This document shows positions 1 through 10,762 of a DNA stretch of 64,000 nucleotides, piece by piece. The DNA lies in assembly GCF_042477335.2 (NCBI RefSeq), contig NC_091255.1:21368501-21432500 (forward strand). The letters run 5' to 3'. The notes beneath the pieces were generated by a model. It saw only the letters and a list, made by a program, of their open reading frames with translations, was not told the DNA's origin and searched no databases. Position numbers and translations under genes: made by a program. Position 1 is the first letter of the stretch. Each line of letters begins with the position of its first letter. The DNA comes from Ovis canadensis (lineage: Eukaryota > Chordata > Mammalia > Artiodactyla > Bovidae).

Positions 1-689
1 CTCCTCGGTCTGGCTTTACAAAAAAAAAAATTAAATAACAACTCTCCTCTCCCCGGAAACCTCCACCCATATTTCCCAGGATGAAGATTCCCCACCCACC
101 AAACAGATCTTTATTTAATTTTATTTTATTTCATGCTCTGTTGGTGCAAGGCAGTTTTCCCTCTTCTTCCCACCCTCCCTCCTTCCTTCTTCTATTTATT
201 TCCCCCCCATCTCTAATATCATTTTCACCCACCCACAGCGACGCCGCGTGCTTGTAATTTTCTTCTGACCCTAATGGCTCCGGTTTCCCCTCAGTATTTA
301 AGCGGAACAAGACAGAGGTAAGTGGCAAATAAACAGCGGTTCCTATTTGCGCTGCCAATTTCTGTTGATGGTGAAGAGGCTGCCTTGAAATGAACTCTGC
401 CGCTGTCTGCCGCGGAGGCCTGTCTGCCAGACGCTGGGGGAGGTCGGCTCCCTGCCGCCCCTTACAGGCCTCCCGGATATCCGCTGGGGTTACACTGGAG
501 GCAGGGGTGTGGGCCGCGTGGAGAGGTGTGCCCAGGGTAGTGCCCTTGTTCGTGTTGTTGTTGTTTAAACAGACTCCTCCCCTTCCTGGCTTTGGCCTTT
601 CACCTCTGTAGGCCAGCGGTCCTCCCGCTGGGGTGGGACGTCCTCCCACGGGGGTGGAATGGCCTTAGTTGTCACCAGATAATAGGGTT
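1..689. other. Unique noncoding sequence with a possible regulatory block
   Basis: No repeat recognised. About 100-450 is AT-rich then CpG-containing. It holds an exon-like interval, 239-317: a pyrimidine-rich acceptor ending CAG at 238 and a consensus donor GTAAGT at 318-323. The interval has no convincing coding frame. A 172-residue reverse frame here resembles no family I know. Confidence 0.4.
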
Positions 690-757
690 GATTCTCCAAC
701 CATCTCAAACCTACTGAATCAGAAACTGTGAGAAGGCTTCAGCAATCCATGTTTTTT
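690..757. mobile_element. MER5A-like hAT DNA transposon fragment
   Basis: Contains the typical MER5A phrase CTACTGAATCAGAAACTGTG followed by a degraded CAGCAATCCATG. Short and old; abuts an L1 3' end. Confidence 0.5.
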
Positions 758-1080
758 TAAAAAAACAACTTTATTGAAGTATAATTCACATACCATAAAA
801 TTCACCCTTTTAAAGCATGCTATTCAATGATTTTTTGAGTTGTGCAACCATCGCCACAACCCAGTTATAGAACATTTCTATCACCCCAATAAGATCCCTG
901 ACGTCTGTTTACAGTTCATCCTCTCCCTCCTTCAAGCCCTGGGCAACTACTAATCTACTTTCTGTCTGTATAGATTTGCTTATTTTGGGTGATCTTTTGA
1001 GTCTAGCTTATTTTACTTAGCATAAAGTTTTGTTAACAGCTCTGTTGAGATATACAATTTACCCTTTTAAACTACAGTTC
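758..1080 (-). mobile_element. Old L1 LINE 3' region, part 1
   Basis: Reverse complement of a mammalian L1 3' end (TTTATTGAAGTATAATTCAC at the start). Continues at 1206 after a SINE insertion. Confidence 0.75.
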
Positions 1081-1205
1081 AGGACTTGCCCGATGGTCCA
1101 GTGGTTAAGATTCCACCCTTCCAATGCTGGAGGCTAGGATTGGATCCCTGGTTAGGGAACTAAGATCCCACATGCTGTCAGGCACAGTAAAGAAAAAAAA
1201 ATGTG
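1081..1205 (+). mobile_element. tRNA-Glu-derived SINE (CHR/SINE2 type) inside L1
   Basis: Head AGGACTTGCCCGATGGTCCA, promoter B-box-like GGATTGGATCCCTGG, A-rich tail. Flanked by a direct repeat TACAGTTCA at 1073-1081 and 1206-1214, the target-site duplication splitting the L1. Confidence 0.85.
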
Positions 1206-1625
1206 TACAGTTCAATAGCTTTTAATATATTCACAGAGATGTGCAACATTGATTTGAGAACATTTTCATTACTCCAGAAAGAAATGCTGTTGTCACTTCC
1301 AAATTCTCTTATCCTCCAACCCTAGGCAACTACTAATCCACTTTCTGATTCCAGTAGATTTGCCTATTCTGGACATTTCCAGAATGTTATGTAATAGATT
1401 CATATAACATGTGGGCCTCTGTGACTGGCTTTTTTTCACTTCGCATGATGTCTTCAAGGTTCATACATATGGTAGCAGTATAAAAGCAACTTAGTCTTTT
1501 TGCTGCTGAATACTATTCTATCGTCTGTGTATGCCACGTTTTATTTATCCGTTCATCACGTGATAGACATTTGTGTTGTTTCTCCTTTTTGGCTATCATA
1601 ATAATTGTATTGCTGATCCTGTTCA
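1206..1625 (-). mobile_element. Old L1 LINE, part 2
   Basis: Continuation of the antisense L1. The segment near 1500-1600 corresponds to the ORF2 end (antisense of the 'amino acids near the 3' end' region: ATACTATTCTATCG, TTATCCGTTCATC). No open frame survives. Confidence 0.75.
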
Positions 1626-2311
1626 TGACGCCAATTGTCTTGCTGTTCACACCATTTCCAGGGTAGCCAAGGTGAGTAGGAACTAAATGTGTCTGCGTTT
1701 CCTATGGCTCCTCAAGCCTCCGTCCAGCCTCTGAGCTCCCCTTGCCTACGCTGGGTTCAGGAGACAGTGTGGACAGCCATAACACAGCCTCCCTCCTGGC
1801 TGACGCAGCAGCTGTAGCCGCAGCCATAACACAGCCATAACATAGGCGTAACGTAACCTCATTTAACATAACCATGATGTTGCTCCAGTGCAGCTCCAGT
1901 GCAGCAGCAGCCAGGGCTTTCATGCTGAAGCTCATACCTTTGGTGTACTGCACAAAGTAGCCTGTGGCCAAGCGGCTACCTCCTGACGCGTATGTGCAGT
2001 GCCACAAGTGAGTTCAGCCGTTTACATAACGGTGCAAAGGCCTCGGTTACGGAATATGGGGTGAGAGGGTGTGAAAGAATGGGGGAGAAAGGCTGACTGC
2101 TGCCATCCTGTTCACTTCCCCACAATAATACTATGGAAATTTGATCCAAAAAATTCTGTGTGCATAACTGTAAGAAATCCTTATCCGGTTCTGATTATGC
2201 TAAACTTGAGGACCACTGGTCTAGGCTTCATCCCCCATCTCTCTTCTAGATCGTTCCTTTGCTCTCCGTCTTCCCACACCAAGTCCCCTGTTTCCAATCT
2301 CTACCTTCTTT
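1626..2311. other. Unassigned; contains small internal duplications
   Basis: 1770-1850 repeats CAGCCATAACACAGCC twice and 1885-1915 repeats CTCCAGTGCAGC. A 101-residue reverse frame (1702-2007) spans this but is low complexity (Ala-rich) and matches nothing I know. About 2195-2222 looks like a MER5 end (GAGGACCACTGGTCTAG). Confidence 0.35.
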
Positions 2312-2440
2312 AAAAAAATTTTTTTATGTTTAATTTTTTGACCACGTCACACAGCTTGGTGGGAACTTAGTTCCCTGGCCAGGGACTGAACTTGTGCCCC
2401 TTGCAGTGGAAGATGAGTCCTAGGACCACCAGGGAATTCC
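2312..2440 (-). mobile_element. tRNA-Glu SINE (CHR/SINE2 type)
   Basis: Poly-T-rich start and end ACCACCAGGGAATTCCC, the reverse complement of the SINE head. CCTTCTTT-like direct repeats flank it (about 2303-2310 and 2441-2448). Confidence 0.85.
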
Positions 2441-2639
2441 CCCTTCTTTCATTACTTGAACAAACATTAAGGCAGCACCTTCTGTGTGTGCCCCGTGCAG
2501 GTTATGGGGGATGCCAGGGCCAACAAGCAGCCAGGGTAGTTGTGCTTCGCACCGTCCTTCTTATCTAAGCTTCCTGAGGCAGCGTGACTGTGGCCCTTTC
2601 CTTCCTGCTGGCCCTCAGGGGTCCCCAGAGCGTCACTGG

Positions 2640-2682
2640 AAGCATGGAGTCTCAACCACTGGACCACCAGGGAAGTCCCTCC
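2640..2682 (-). mobile_element. tRNA-Glu SINE head fragment
   Basis: Only the reverse-complement head remains: CTCAACCACTGGACCACCAG then GGAAGTCCCT. Confidence 0.6.
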
Positions 2683-2765
2683 TGGGGGTTTCCTAATGTG
2701 TGTGCCTCCCAGCTCCTGGCATGGATAAGAAGGTGCCCGGCCACTTCTGTTAATGTGTTACTGTG

Positions 2766-3029
2766 TTGCTGCTGCTGCTAAGTCACTTTAGTCATGTCTG
2801 ACTCTGTGCGACCCTATAGACGGCAGCCCACCAGGCTCCCCCGTCCCTGGGATTCTCCAGGCAAGAACACTGGAGTGGGTTGCCATTTCCTTCTCCAATG
2901 CAGGAAAGTGAAAAGTGAAAGTGAAGTTGCTCAGTTGTGCCCGACTCTTAGCGCCTACAGCCTACCAGGCTCCTCGGTCCATGGGATTTTCCAGGCAAGA
3001 GTATTGGAGTGGGGTGCCATCGCCTTCAC
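2766..3029 (-). mobile_element. Bov-A2 SINE dimer
   Basis: Two related monomers in reverse orientation, each with a TGTCTGACTC/GCCCGACTC core and CCAGGCAAGA block, joined at GAAAGTGAAAAGTGAAAGTG. Starts with a GCT triplet run. Strand is given relative to the Bov-tA sense strand. Confidence 0.9.
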
Positions 3030-3299
3030 CCTGTGTAAGTGCCCAGCTAATAGGGCGGCCTGTCCTCTACCCTGTCTCTTTCTAAGGGCACCCGGTATGT
3101 CAGCTGGTGGACTTCAGGTCCCTTTCGTTTCTATACCCTGCTCTTCACTGGGGCTGCCTTCCTTCCCCAGAGCCCATGGCCTCCTCCTCCCCACTGCCTC
3201 GGTGGCCCGCCTCGGGTACCCAGGGCCTGGGCCCAGAGCGCTCCAGGCATTCCTTCCACGCTTCCCAGGAGGACAAGGCCGGGGCTGCCTTAGGCCCTG

Positions 3300-3524
3300 T
3301 GTCTGCTGAGTCGCTTCAGTCAGTGTCCGACTCTTAGCTACTCCATGGACTGTAGCCCACCAGGCTCCTCTGTCCATGAGAGTCTCCAGGCAAGAATACT
3401 GGAGTGGGGTGCCATTTCCTTCTTCAAGGGATTTTCCCCAGCCAGGGATGGAATCTGGGCCTCCTGCATTGCAGGCGAGTTCTTTACCACGGAGACCCCT
3501 GGGAAGCCCCTCTGTGTCTCTACA
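3300..3524 (-). mobile_element. Bov-tA SINE
   Basis: Reverse BovA body plus tRNA-like head. Flanked by TAGGCCCTG at 3291-3299 and 3525-3533, an exact target-site duplication. Confidence 0.9.
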
Positions 3525-3559
3525 TAGGCCCTGGGCAATCTGCAAAAACCATTAAAAAT

Positions 3560-4510
3560 GCAGTCTTTTGGAATCCACTGGTCCAGCGAGGCCGGGGCTC
3601 CCGGGCGCACCAGCCGCTTCGGCGTCCCATCCTGGGGCCTGGCCTGTGTAGTCCTAACTCCCGGGGTTTCAGGAGCCCCTGCTCGAGGCCGGGACTCCCT
3701 CCCCAGAGGTGTCTCCGCGGTGTGAAAGCACACAGCGGCCGCCCTCCGGGGACGGGGGCGCCCCCCTCTAGCCTTTGCTCCCCTTCTCCTAGGCCTATCT
3801 CACACCCTTCTCGGGGGTCGCTCCTTTCCGTCCCCAGCGCCCTGGTCGTGCTCCCGGCTCCCACTCCGGGCCACGCGAGGGGTGCGCTGGGCTCCTCCCC
3901 ACCCGCGCCGCCAGCCCCGCATTAAAGCTGCTCATTAGCGTGTTTGTTTTCATTGGACGTACAATAACCATCATGGGCGCCGGGCGCGCTCTCTAATTAC
4001 AGCTATGAATATTCATAGCGCGGGGTGGCTCTTGGTAGGGGGGACGCCCCAGGGAGATGCGCCGGGGGGACTGGGCGCCAGGAGAGAGGGGGGTGTGTGT
4101 GGGGGGCGGGGGCGCTGCCGCTAGTCCCGGGCTAGGATGGTGGGTGGGCTCCCGGCCGGCCGGAATCAAGGGGTCCCGGAGCCCACAAATCAAAGCACTA
4201 GCTAAAAGCTTCCCTCCGTCCAGTTCCTCCCCTTTTTTCACCTTGGCCCCTGGGCGGAGTAAATAGTGGTGGATTTGGGATCCAGGCGATCCCACCGCAC
4301 AGTGCGGACTCCGAAGGGCGTCCTAGTCCCAGGCCTCCTACCTAGGTCTTGCCGGCGGCCTGGGTTCCCTCCTTCGCTCCGCTCTATTATTCTGTCATCT
4401 GCTCTCGGTTTTGGCTTTGTCTTCCCGCCCACCGTTCTCTGCCACCGAAAGTTCCCGTGACACAAAACTCCTGGCGGAGACAACGGAGCCGGGCGCCGTA
4501 ACGGGAAGCG
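3560..4510. promoter_or_regulatory. CpG-rich stretch, possible CpG island
   Basis: Frequent CG dinucleotides around 3580-3910 and 3970-4510 (for example GGGCGCCGGGCGCGC), unlike the flanking DNA. No TATA box, clear first exon or recognised protein frame seen. May be a regulatory CpG island or only GC-rich DNA. Confidence 0.4.
3910..4025. promoter_or_regulatory. Candidate enhancer block with 18-bp palindrome
   Basis: AT-rich island inside GC-rich DNA with CATTAG, TAATTA and a perfect palindrome at 4002-4019 (GCTATGAATATTCATAGC), which resembles a POU-dimer (MORE-type) site. Function inferred from motifs only. Confidence 0.4.
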
Positions 4511-4715
4511 TGTGCCTTGTGAATTAAAAGATTTAGTCACTTGTGGAATGACTTTATTTTATAGCGACTTCCTCCCCGACTGAGTGATGTTGCACGCATT
4601 GGTTGTATTTATAACTTAATAGCTTTTCTCAATTTTATTATACTTTTTATGATACTTGAGGCTTTATGAGACTTCATAATTTTTCTCAGATTCATTAAAT
4701 CCAGCTGAGGGTGGA
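4505..4715. promoter_or_regulatory. Candidate noncoding regulatory element
   Basis: AT-rich, repeat-free sequence with several TAAT and TTTATTATAC-like words, without simple repeats. Texture resembles vertebrate conserved enhancers; conservation not testable here. Confidence 0.35.
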
Positions 4716-5034
4716 GCTAATGGAAGGGGCAGGTACCAGGTTCCAAGATGGCAGGTGAGACAGTAGGGTGCCAACCCCCTCATCTTCTGCTGCCCCCTCA
4801 GGCATTCTGCCTTCTGCCAACTGATCTCCATGGGTCTGTGGGGTCATCTCGGCTTAGTTTACTCCTCTGAGCCTGACATTTCCAGGAGAACCTGCCAGAA
4901 AGACAAAGCCCCATCCAGGGACATTCCACCTTTGGTCAAGGACTGTAGCTGGTCCGGTCTTGTCCTGGGCCCTATCTCATTCCAACACTAATTTCTAGAA
5001 CCAGAGACACTTCCAGCCCAGATATCCCCACCTC
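4716..5034. other. Unassigned unique sequence
   Basis: No repeat, frame or motif that I can support. Confidence 0.5.
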
Positions 5035-5100
5035 TTCATTGAACAGATGGGGAAACTGAGGCTCAGAGCGAGGCTGTTACAGAGCTAGGGACTGGCCGAT
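5035..5100 (-). mobile_element. MIR fragment
   Basis: Antisense MIR core, GATGGGGAAACTGAGGCTCA. Confidence 0.65.
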
Positions 5101-5194
5101 GGAGACTTGGTCTCCTACTTTCTGGGGCCAGCAACAGGTTCAGAAACTCTGTAGCTTTGCCCCCACTTTCTCTCCTGCCCCCGGATTTTATGTT

Positions 5195-5370
5195 CTCTTG
5201 AAGGCAATAATCATAATAGTTAACGTTTACGGAGCACATGCCTTGTGTCCTTGAGTCTTCACAACAGCCCTGCTAGAGCAGCTGCTAGTGTTTATCTCCA
5301 TTTTACAGATGAGGCAAAAGAGTTGCAGTGAGGTGAAAACATTTTGCTCAGGTTTGCACTATCTATGACC
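5195..5370 (-). mobile_element. MIR
   Basis: Antisense MIR from the 3' side (GGAGCACATGCC) through the core TTTTACAGATGAGGCAAAAG. Confidence 0.75.
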
Positions 5371-5774
5371 ATGCCCGGGTGGAGAGACTCAAGGCTTCCG
5401 TACTCTGCAGTGACCTCATCCATGCAGTCATAGCTAAGTGGATTATTTGCAAATTTTCCTGATGCCTTCCCTCTCCAGGAATTCTTTTTGTTGAGAGGTG
5501 GTGGGCAGGAAGAGCAAATAGTCGGGGGGATGAACAGATCAGAGCCGGGGCTCTTAACTCCAGAACCACGATATTGGCCAAAGGAGGGAAAGGAAGGCGG
5601 GAGGAAGAGATGCGTCAAGCCGGTGTCAGCGCCTTCCGGCCACTGACTAAATCACCCTGGCCACCTCTGGCATCCAGGAGGGTAGCAGCTACCTTTTGTG
5701 AGATGGATGACTTTGAGTGCCCTGCCCTGCCCAGAATCTCCATATAGGCCTTTTCTATTTCTGAGGTTCCAATA
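5371..5774. other. Unassigned unique sequence
   Basis: No supported gene or repeat. Open frames on the minus strand (5292-5618) begin in the MIR and are not credible. Confidence 0.5.
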
Positions 5775-6257
5775 TATTAAAAAAAATTTTTTAATCTTTA
5801 AAAAATTTATTTATTTTTAATTGAAGGATAACTGTTTCACAGATTTTTGTTGTTTTCTGTCAAACATCAACATGAATCAGCCATAAGTGTACATATGTCC
5901 TCTCCCTCTTGAACCTCCCTCCCATCTCCCTCCCCATCCCACACTTCCAGATTGTTACAGAGCCCCTGAGTTCCCCCAAGTCATACAGCAAATTCCCATT
6001 GGCTATCTATTTTCCATATGGTATTGTAAGTTTCCACATTACTCTCTCTGTATATCTAACCCTTTCCCTGGGTCCATAAGTCTATTCTCTATGTCTGTTT
6101 CTCCATTGCTGCCCTGCAAATAAATTCATCAGTACCATCTTTCCAGATTCCATATATATGCGTCAATATACAATATTTATCTTTCTCTTTCTGACTTACT
6201 TCATGCTATATAATAGGCTCTAGGTTCATCCACCTCATTAGAACTGACTCAAATGAA
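5775..6257 (-). mobile_element. Ruminant L1 3' end
   Basis: Reverse complement of the artiodactyl L1 3' region, recognised by CATCAACATGAATCAGCCAT, TTCCCATTGGCTATCTATTT and CTAGGTTCATCCACCTCATT. 5'-truncated; no coding frame. Confidence 0.85.
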
Positions 6258-6482
6258 TTTTTAAAGTTTTTATTTATTTATCTGGCTGCCTTGGGTCTTA
6301 GTTACAGCATGTGGGATCTTTCGTCGCGGCTTGGACTCTAGCTGTGAAGCCCAGGCTCTAGAGTTCACGGACTTCGTTGCTCCTCATTCTGTGGGGTCTG
6401 AGTTCCCCTACCAGGGATCGAACCCATGTGCCCTGCGTGGCAAGGCAGATTCTTAACCCCTGGACCACCAGGGAAATCCCTC
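6258..6482 (-). mobile_element. Long tRNA-Glu SINE (CHRL type) inserted at L1 end
   Basis: T-rich start, CAGCATGTGGGATCTTTCGT, then head GGACCACCAGGGAAATCCCT. Confidence 0.85.
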
Positions 6483-7279
6483 CAGTGCATTTAAAAAGGA
6501 AGAAATGCCAAAAAGGATTGCAGAAGGGTTATGTGATTTACATTCCGTAAGTTAACACTTTTAACTCATGAAAGACGAAGCATATAATTGTGCCTCTCAC
6601 AGAATCATTTCAAGACTGAGAAAATGATGAATGCAAGGTGAGCTCCAGGACAGCAGGCTTTCGGTCCCCTGGTTTGTTTGCCACTGTGACTCTGGCCTCT
6701 AGAGCGATGCTCAGCACAGGGTAGGAGCCCAGGAGCCTTACTGCTCCTCTGAGGAGTGAATGGCGCACTCCAGGCAGTGCGGGCAGGTGAGACTCCAGTT
6801 TAAAGCTGTAAGAGAAACACCTTCCGGCTCTGCTGGGGTGGCCCTGTGGCTGTCAACATAACCCCCTTTAGAGATCATGACAAAAGTGTAGACTGCAGGA
6901 CTTCTGTCTTATTTGCCTGTGTTTTAATTTTTTTCCCCCCAAGAATATGGTGATGAAAATTAAAATTCCTTTAAAAGTGTGCTTGGGTTTATTGTAGCTT
7001 TGGGTTATTGGGCGCTTTTCTCAATTTACAGGTGTTTAGAAATAGAACCATCCAGTGCGATTGCGAGTGCCTGCAGTTGATGGGGTGTCAAATAACTTTG
7101 AGATGCTAAAAAAGATCCTTGGAATCTAGAGAGCTGGACATTCCTGCTTCAGAAGAATGGTACCTTGTTCTGTTCACAGCTTGTCAGGTTTGCCATTCAC
7201 GCGACGTAGTGGTGGTGTGACAGGTGTGTGCTCGAAAAATGTGTTTAGTTCCTCAAATGAAGCTGGTAGGAATAAGCTC
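6483..7279. other. Unique sequence with an L2-like remnant
   Basis: About 6640-6760 resembles an L2 3' end on the plus strand (CACTGTGACTCTGG, GCTCAGCACAGGGTAGGAG). 6940-7100 is AT-rich and repeat-free. Nothing else recognised. Confidence 0.4.
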
Positions 7280-7440
7280 CTTGAAGGCAGTGGTGGAAAG
7301 GATGTGGAGTCAGTGAGCCTAGGTTCAAATCCATGCTCTTCTTGTTAGGGAGCAAATTATCTTGAGCCAAAATCACAGCTTCCCAAGCCTCAGTTTCCTC
7401 ACCTGTAAAATGGGTGGAATAAAAACCTAGTTCCCTCCAG
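7280..7440 (+). mobile_element. MIR
   Basis: Sense MIR: CCTAGGTTCAAATCCATGCT then CCTCAGTTTCCTCACCTGTA. Confidence 0.8.
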
Positions 7441-8143
7441 GGGTGGCAATGACCAGGAAGACCTTATCAAGCGCCCCATCAGATGTCGTGGCGGTCACCC
7501 CCATCCTTTAGGTCCTTCATGTGCATGCAGTGTGCACTCCGCATGTCTGTTGTATAAAATTGGAGACACAGAATGAGCAGCCACACAGAAAATGTTCCTC
7601 CGGCTTCCACCTTGAAGCTCTCCTGAGTGAAGGCTGTGCCCCAAGCTCACTCTGCTCGGCGCCTCCATTACAGACCTCGGGGACAGGGTCCTCAAGATGC
7701 ATTCATAATTTTTATTGTTATATCTTTTAATTTTATTTTGCTCTCCCCGCTGTCTTGAGCAGGGGAGATAGGGAGCTGTTATTTATGGCTGCTCCCGCGA
7801 CCTACCTCTTGGAATGTATGTATCAGTTAATTTAATCTCCCCTGGTTTTATTTAAACTGTTTTTCCTGATTCACTCTCTTTTCTCTCCATCCACAACTTC
7901 CCCCTCCCCTCTCATCCCAGCTTCTTTTTTGTGTGTGTCTGTTTCTGGGCTCTGTCCTTTTCTTCCTTCCTCTCCTGCCTTCTCCTAACTCCTCCTTCTC
8001 CCCTCTCTGCGCCGCTGCCACCCCCCGCCCCCAGCCCCCCCCCAAACCTTCTGCCTTGACTTTGGCCTGGCCCTTTCCATCCCCGGCTTGGGGAGGGTGA
8101 AGAAGCCTCTTACACTGAGGTTGCTACAGTCTTTTTCTGGCCC

Positions 8144-8146
<3 letters not shown>
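7441..8146. other. Unique sequence; AT-rich block 7690-7880
   Basis: 7690-7880 is repeat-free with TTTATTGTTATA, TTATTTATGGC and AGTTAATTTAATC words, an enhancer-like texture. 7880-8146 is pyrimidine-rich with no feature. Confidence 0.35.

Positions 8147-8175
<29 letters not shown>
8147..8175. repeat. (TC)n microsatellite
   Basis: About 14 uninterrupted TC dinucleotides. Confidence 0.95.
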
Positions 8176-8340
8176 GCCCTGTTGCCTGATTGACATTTAC
8201 AAATTACCCAGCTGAAAGTGTTCAATCCCTGACCCGCCTGTTTCTGTTCAGCAATGAGTGAGATTTGCAAGCATTTTGTCATATAATTACTGCAAATCCC
8301 TTGAAAATCTCCACAACAAGGCCAGATGAATGGTAATTTG
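8176..8340. promoter_or_regulatory. Candidate noncoding regulatory element
   Basis: Repeat-free; contains TGATTGACAT (PBX/MEIS-like), ATATAATTACTGCAAAT and AATGGTAATTTG. Inference from texture and motifs. Confidence 0.4.
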
Positions 8341-8499
8341 GGGGCCTCCAGCTCCCAGTCGCCTTCGCTGGTTGAGGCCAGAAACGCAAACCCGCCCCCA
8401 AGTCCTTCATATGTGTTTATTTATTTACTGGGGTGGGGGGCAGTGGTTGGGGCGATGCGGGGCTGGGGAGAGGGGACCTCGCTGGCCGTTTTGCTTTTT

Positions 8500-8790
8500 T
8501 CCCCTAGAGATTTCTGGGAAAATCTTGAACAGCCCAGACACACTCACTTCTCCGCCTTCCTCTTTGTGGTGCGTGTGCTGTAAAATGTTTGGATTGGGAG
8601 ATTTATTTGCTTTACACGGGTGTATTTGTGCTGATTTTATTGTATTGACTGGGCGCATTTTTTCTGCTCTCCTCTACAGTTTTATTGTGTGCCAGTCTCT
8701 GGCATACATCACTTGCATTGTTTTCTGCGAAAATTACGCCCCTTTTCACTCTGACTTGATAGGACTTTACTGCATTAGTACCTAAGTGGG
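8500..8790. promoter_or_regulatory. Candidate noncoding regulatory element
   Basis: Repeat-free with TTTATTGTATTGAC, TTTTATTGTGTG and CTGCATTAG. The 151-residue plus frame across it lacks codon character and family resemblance, so I treat it as noncoding. Confidence 0.4.
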
Positions 8791-9042
8791 GAGATTTGCT
8801 GCCGCCAAAGATGCCCCCATGCCTGGGTAGCCCCCCTCTCCGGGCCCCCCTCCTGTAGCTGGGCAGCACCAGCACTTTGGGCTGAGGACACAGGCCTCTG
8901 GATTTCCGTGCCTTGAGGACCCTGGACCCGGGGAGGAGGCTGGATGATGGAGGAGGGGGTTAGAGTTGGCCAGGGGGAAAGGTCAGCGGTCATGGGGTTG
9001 AGGGTGGAAGAGGCCACAGCTGGGCAGTCGGATGAAGAGAGG
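8791..9042. other. Unassigned
   Basis: GC-rich unique DNA; nothing recognised. Confidence 0.4.
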
Positions 9043-9257
9043 TGCTGTGCTAAGCTGCTTCGGTCGTGTCCGACTCTGTGTGACCCCATGGGCTGTAGCC
9101 CGCCAGGCTCTTCTGTCCTTGGGATTCTCCACGCGAGAATTCTGGGATGTGTTGCTGTACTCTCCTCCAGGGGACCTTCCCGACCTAGGGATTAACCCCC
9201 ATCTCTTGTGTCTCCTGCATTGGCGAGCGGGCTCTTTACCACTAGCGCCACCTGGGG
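9043..9257 (-). mobile_element. Bov-tA SINE with CTCF-like head
   Basis: Reverse BovA body then tRNA-like head. The head carries TAGCGCCACCTGG at 9243-9255, close to the reverse of the CTCF consensus. Confidence 0.9.
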
Positions 9258-9419
9258 TCCTGTTAATGTATCTGCTTCCTGCCAGTATTGGCTATATTCA
9301 TCCCTGGGGAGCACTCGTGGGCCTTTCACGGTCTCCCCTGGGGACCAATGAGCATGACGGAGACCCTGAGTCCCACACTTCAACAGTAGGCAGAAGGTTT
9401 GGCTGGCATCTTATGGCAT

Positions 9420-9545
9420 AGTTGCTCTCCCCACTTTACAGTTGGGCACATGGTGGCGTGGAGACACGTGGTCCCTTGCCTGGGGTCACATACTTAGCAA
9501 GTGTGGGTGGGCATTGGAGCTGATGACTGCCTGATACCAGGGCTT
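9420..9545 (-). mobile_element. MIR
   Basis: Antisense core CCCACTTTACAGTTGGGCAC and GGGGTCACATACTTAGCAAG. Confidence 0.6.
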
Positions 9546-9609
9546 GCCACCCACCCTTGGGAAAGTCCAGGAGGAAGGAGGCATGTACAAAGGATGGTGA
9601 TTCAAGGCA

Positions 9610-9745
9610 CGGGGGTTAAAGCTGGAAATGCTCTTGGAAACCATCTATCCCACCTTCCCCAAAGATGGGGAAACTGCAGCCTGGGAGGGGTCAGCAACTT
9701 GTCCAAAGCCAAGAAGTCTGTTCGGTAGTTAAGTGGAGGAGCCTC
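9610..9745 (-). mobile_element. MIR-like ancient SINE
   Basis: GGAAACCATCTATCCCACCT then GATGGGGAAACTGCAGCCTG, then CTTGTCCAAAGCCA. Subfamily not determined. Confidence 0.5.
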
Positions 9746-10762
9746 ATTTTCCTTCTTCTCCCGGGGCTGTTTAGATGGTTGAGGGTCTGGTCTGGGTGAC
9801 TGCCTGGACTGTCTGGCCGCTCCATGGTATAAGTTTTTTTTTGTGGGTGTGTATGTATGTAAGTCTATGTGTACATGTGTGTCAAGCAGAAGCCAGGAGG
9901 AGTGTGCCATGGCCTGGTCTGGCCAGTGAGATGGATGGCCTGCGTGAGCCCGGGCCCTCACCGTCCCCCGAGGTGGCAGTGGACTTGGCCTGTGGTTTCC
10001 CTTCCCAGTTCTGCCCCACGGTCCCCAGAGCCATCTCAGGGTTATACTGGGGGCTCCAGGATGGATTTGGGTCTGCCCCATCCCCGGGATGTCCACAGTC
10101 ACCTCCTCATTTCCACTCACGTGCTGTCCCAGGGGTCACACACCGGAAGCAAAGGATGGGTTCCAATATCTCAGCTCCTCCCCCACTCCATACCACTTTT
10201 TAAAAAAACCCAAAGATTATATAATTAAATTAAAAAATGTGTCTTCTAATAAACTGTCTTTCCTCGTGGTAAAGTCCCATTTTTGAGGCCAAGGCTGTAA
10301 TATCGTATCTGGAAATATTTTCCTTTGGGTATGAGCTGTCTCTTCCAGTTAATTGTTTCTACCATCGCACCAGTAGCTTGGCCTCCTCCGGGAGGGTCCT
10401 CCGGCAGGAAGCAGCTGACAGAAGAGCTTGGGGCCGGGGGTCTGCCCAGGCCCAGCCAGCTCCCGGGGAGCAGCTCTGGGAGGAGCTCTGGGCACAGGGA
10501 CCCCTGCTGGTGGGGCGGCGGAGGCTGCTGCTCCCCAACCTGCAGGGAGGGGCCTGGGCCCTGCCCTCCACACACACCCATGAGTGTGACCCAGCCCCAC
10601 GTGCACAGACAGGCTCACGCCCACAAACATCATGAAGACGTAGACAGACAAACTGCCACATGCAGACACCATTGTGTGAGCAATTGTGTGAGCGAATACA
10701 TCCAGGCTCCTGCACATGCTGGGCACTTCTTGCACTTGTGGGTGTGCAAACTGTACGTAGAG
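9746..10762. other. Unassigned unique sequence
   Basis: Contains a short TATG/TGTG run near 9845-9880 and CA-rich DNA near 10565-10625. Overlapping open frames on both strands at 10325-10920 reflect GC richness; no family recognised. Confidence 0.4.

Noticed and set aside
1081-1205. tRNA genes (several tRNA-like stretches with B-box-like motifs)
   Set aside because: These are heads of tRNA-Glu-derived SINEs with A-rich tails and target duplications, not intact tRNAs.
8330-8785. 151-residue plus-strand frame with hydrophobic segments
   Set aside because: Lies in AT-rich candidate regulatory DNA; hydrophobicity follows from T-rich codons and no family is recognised.
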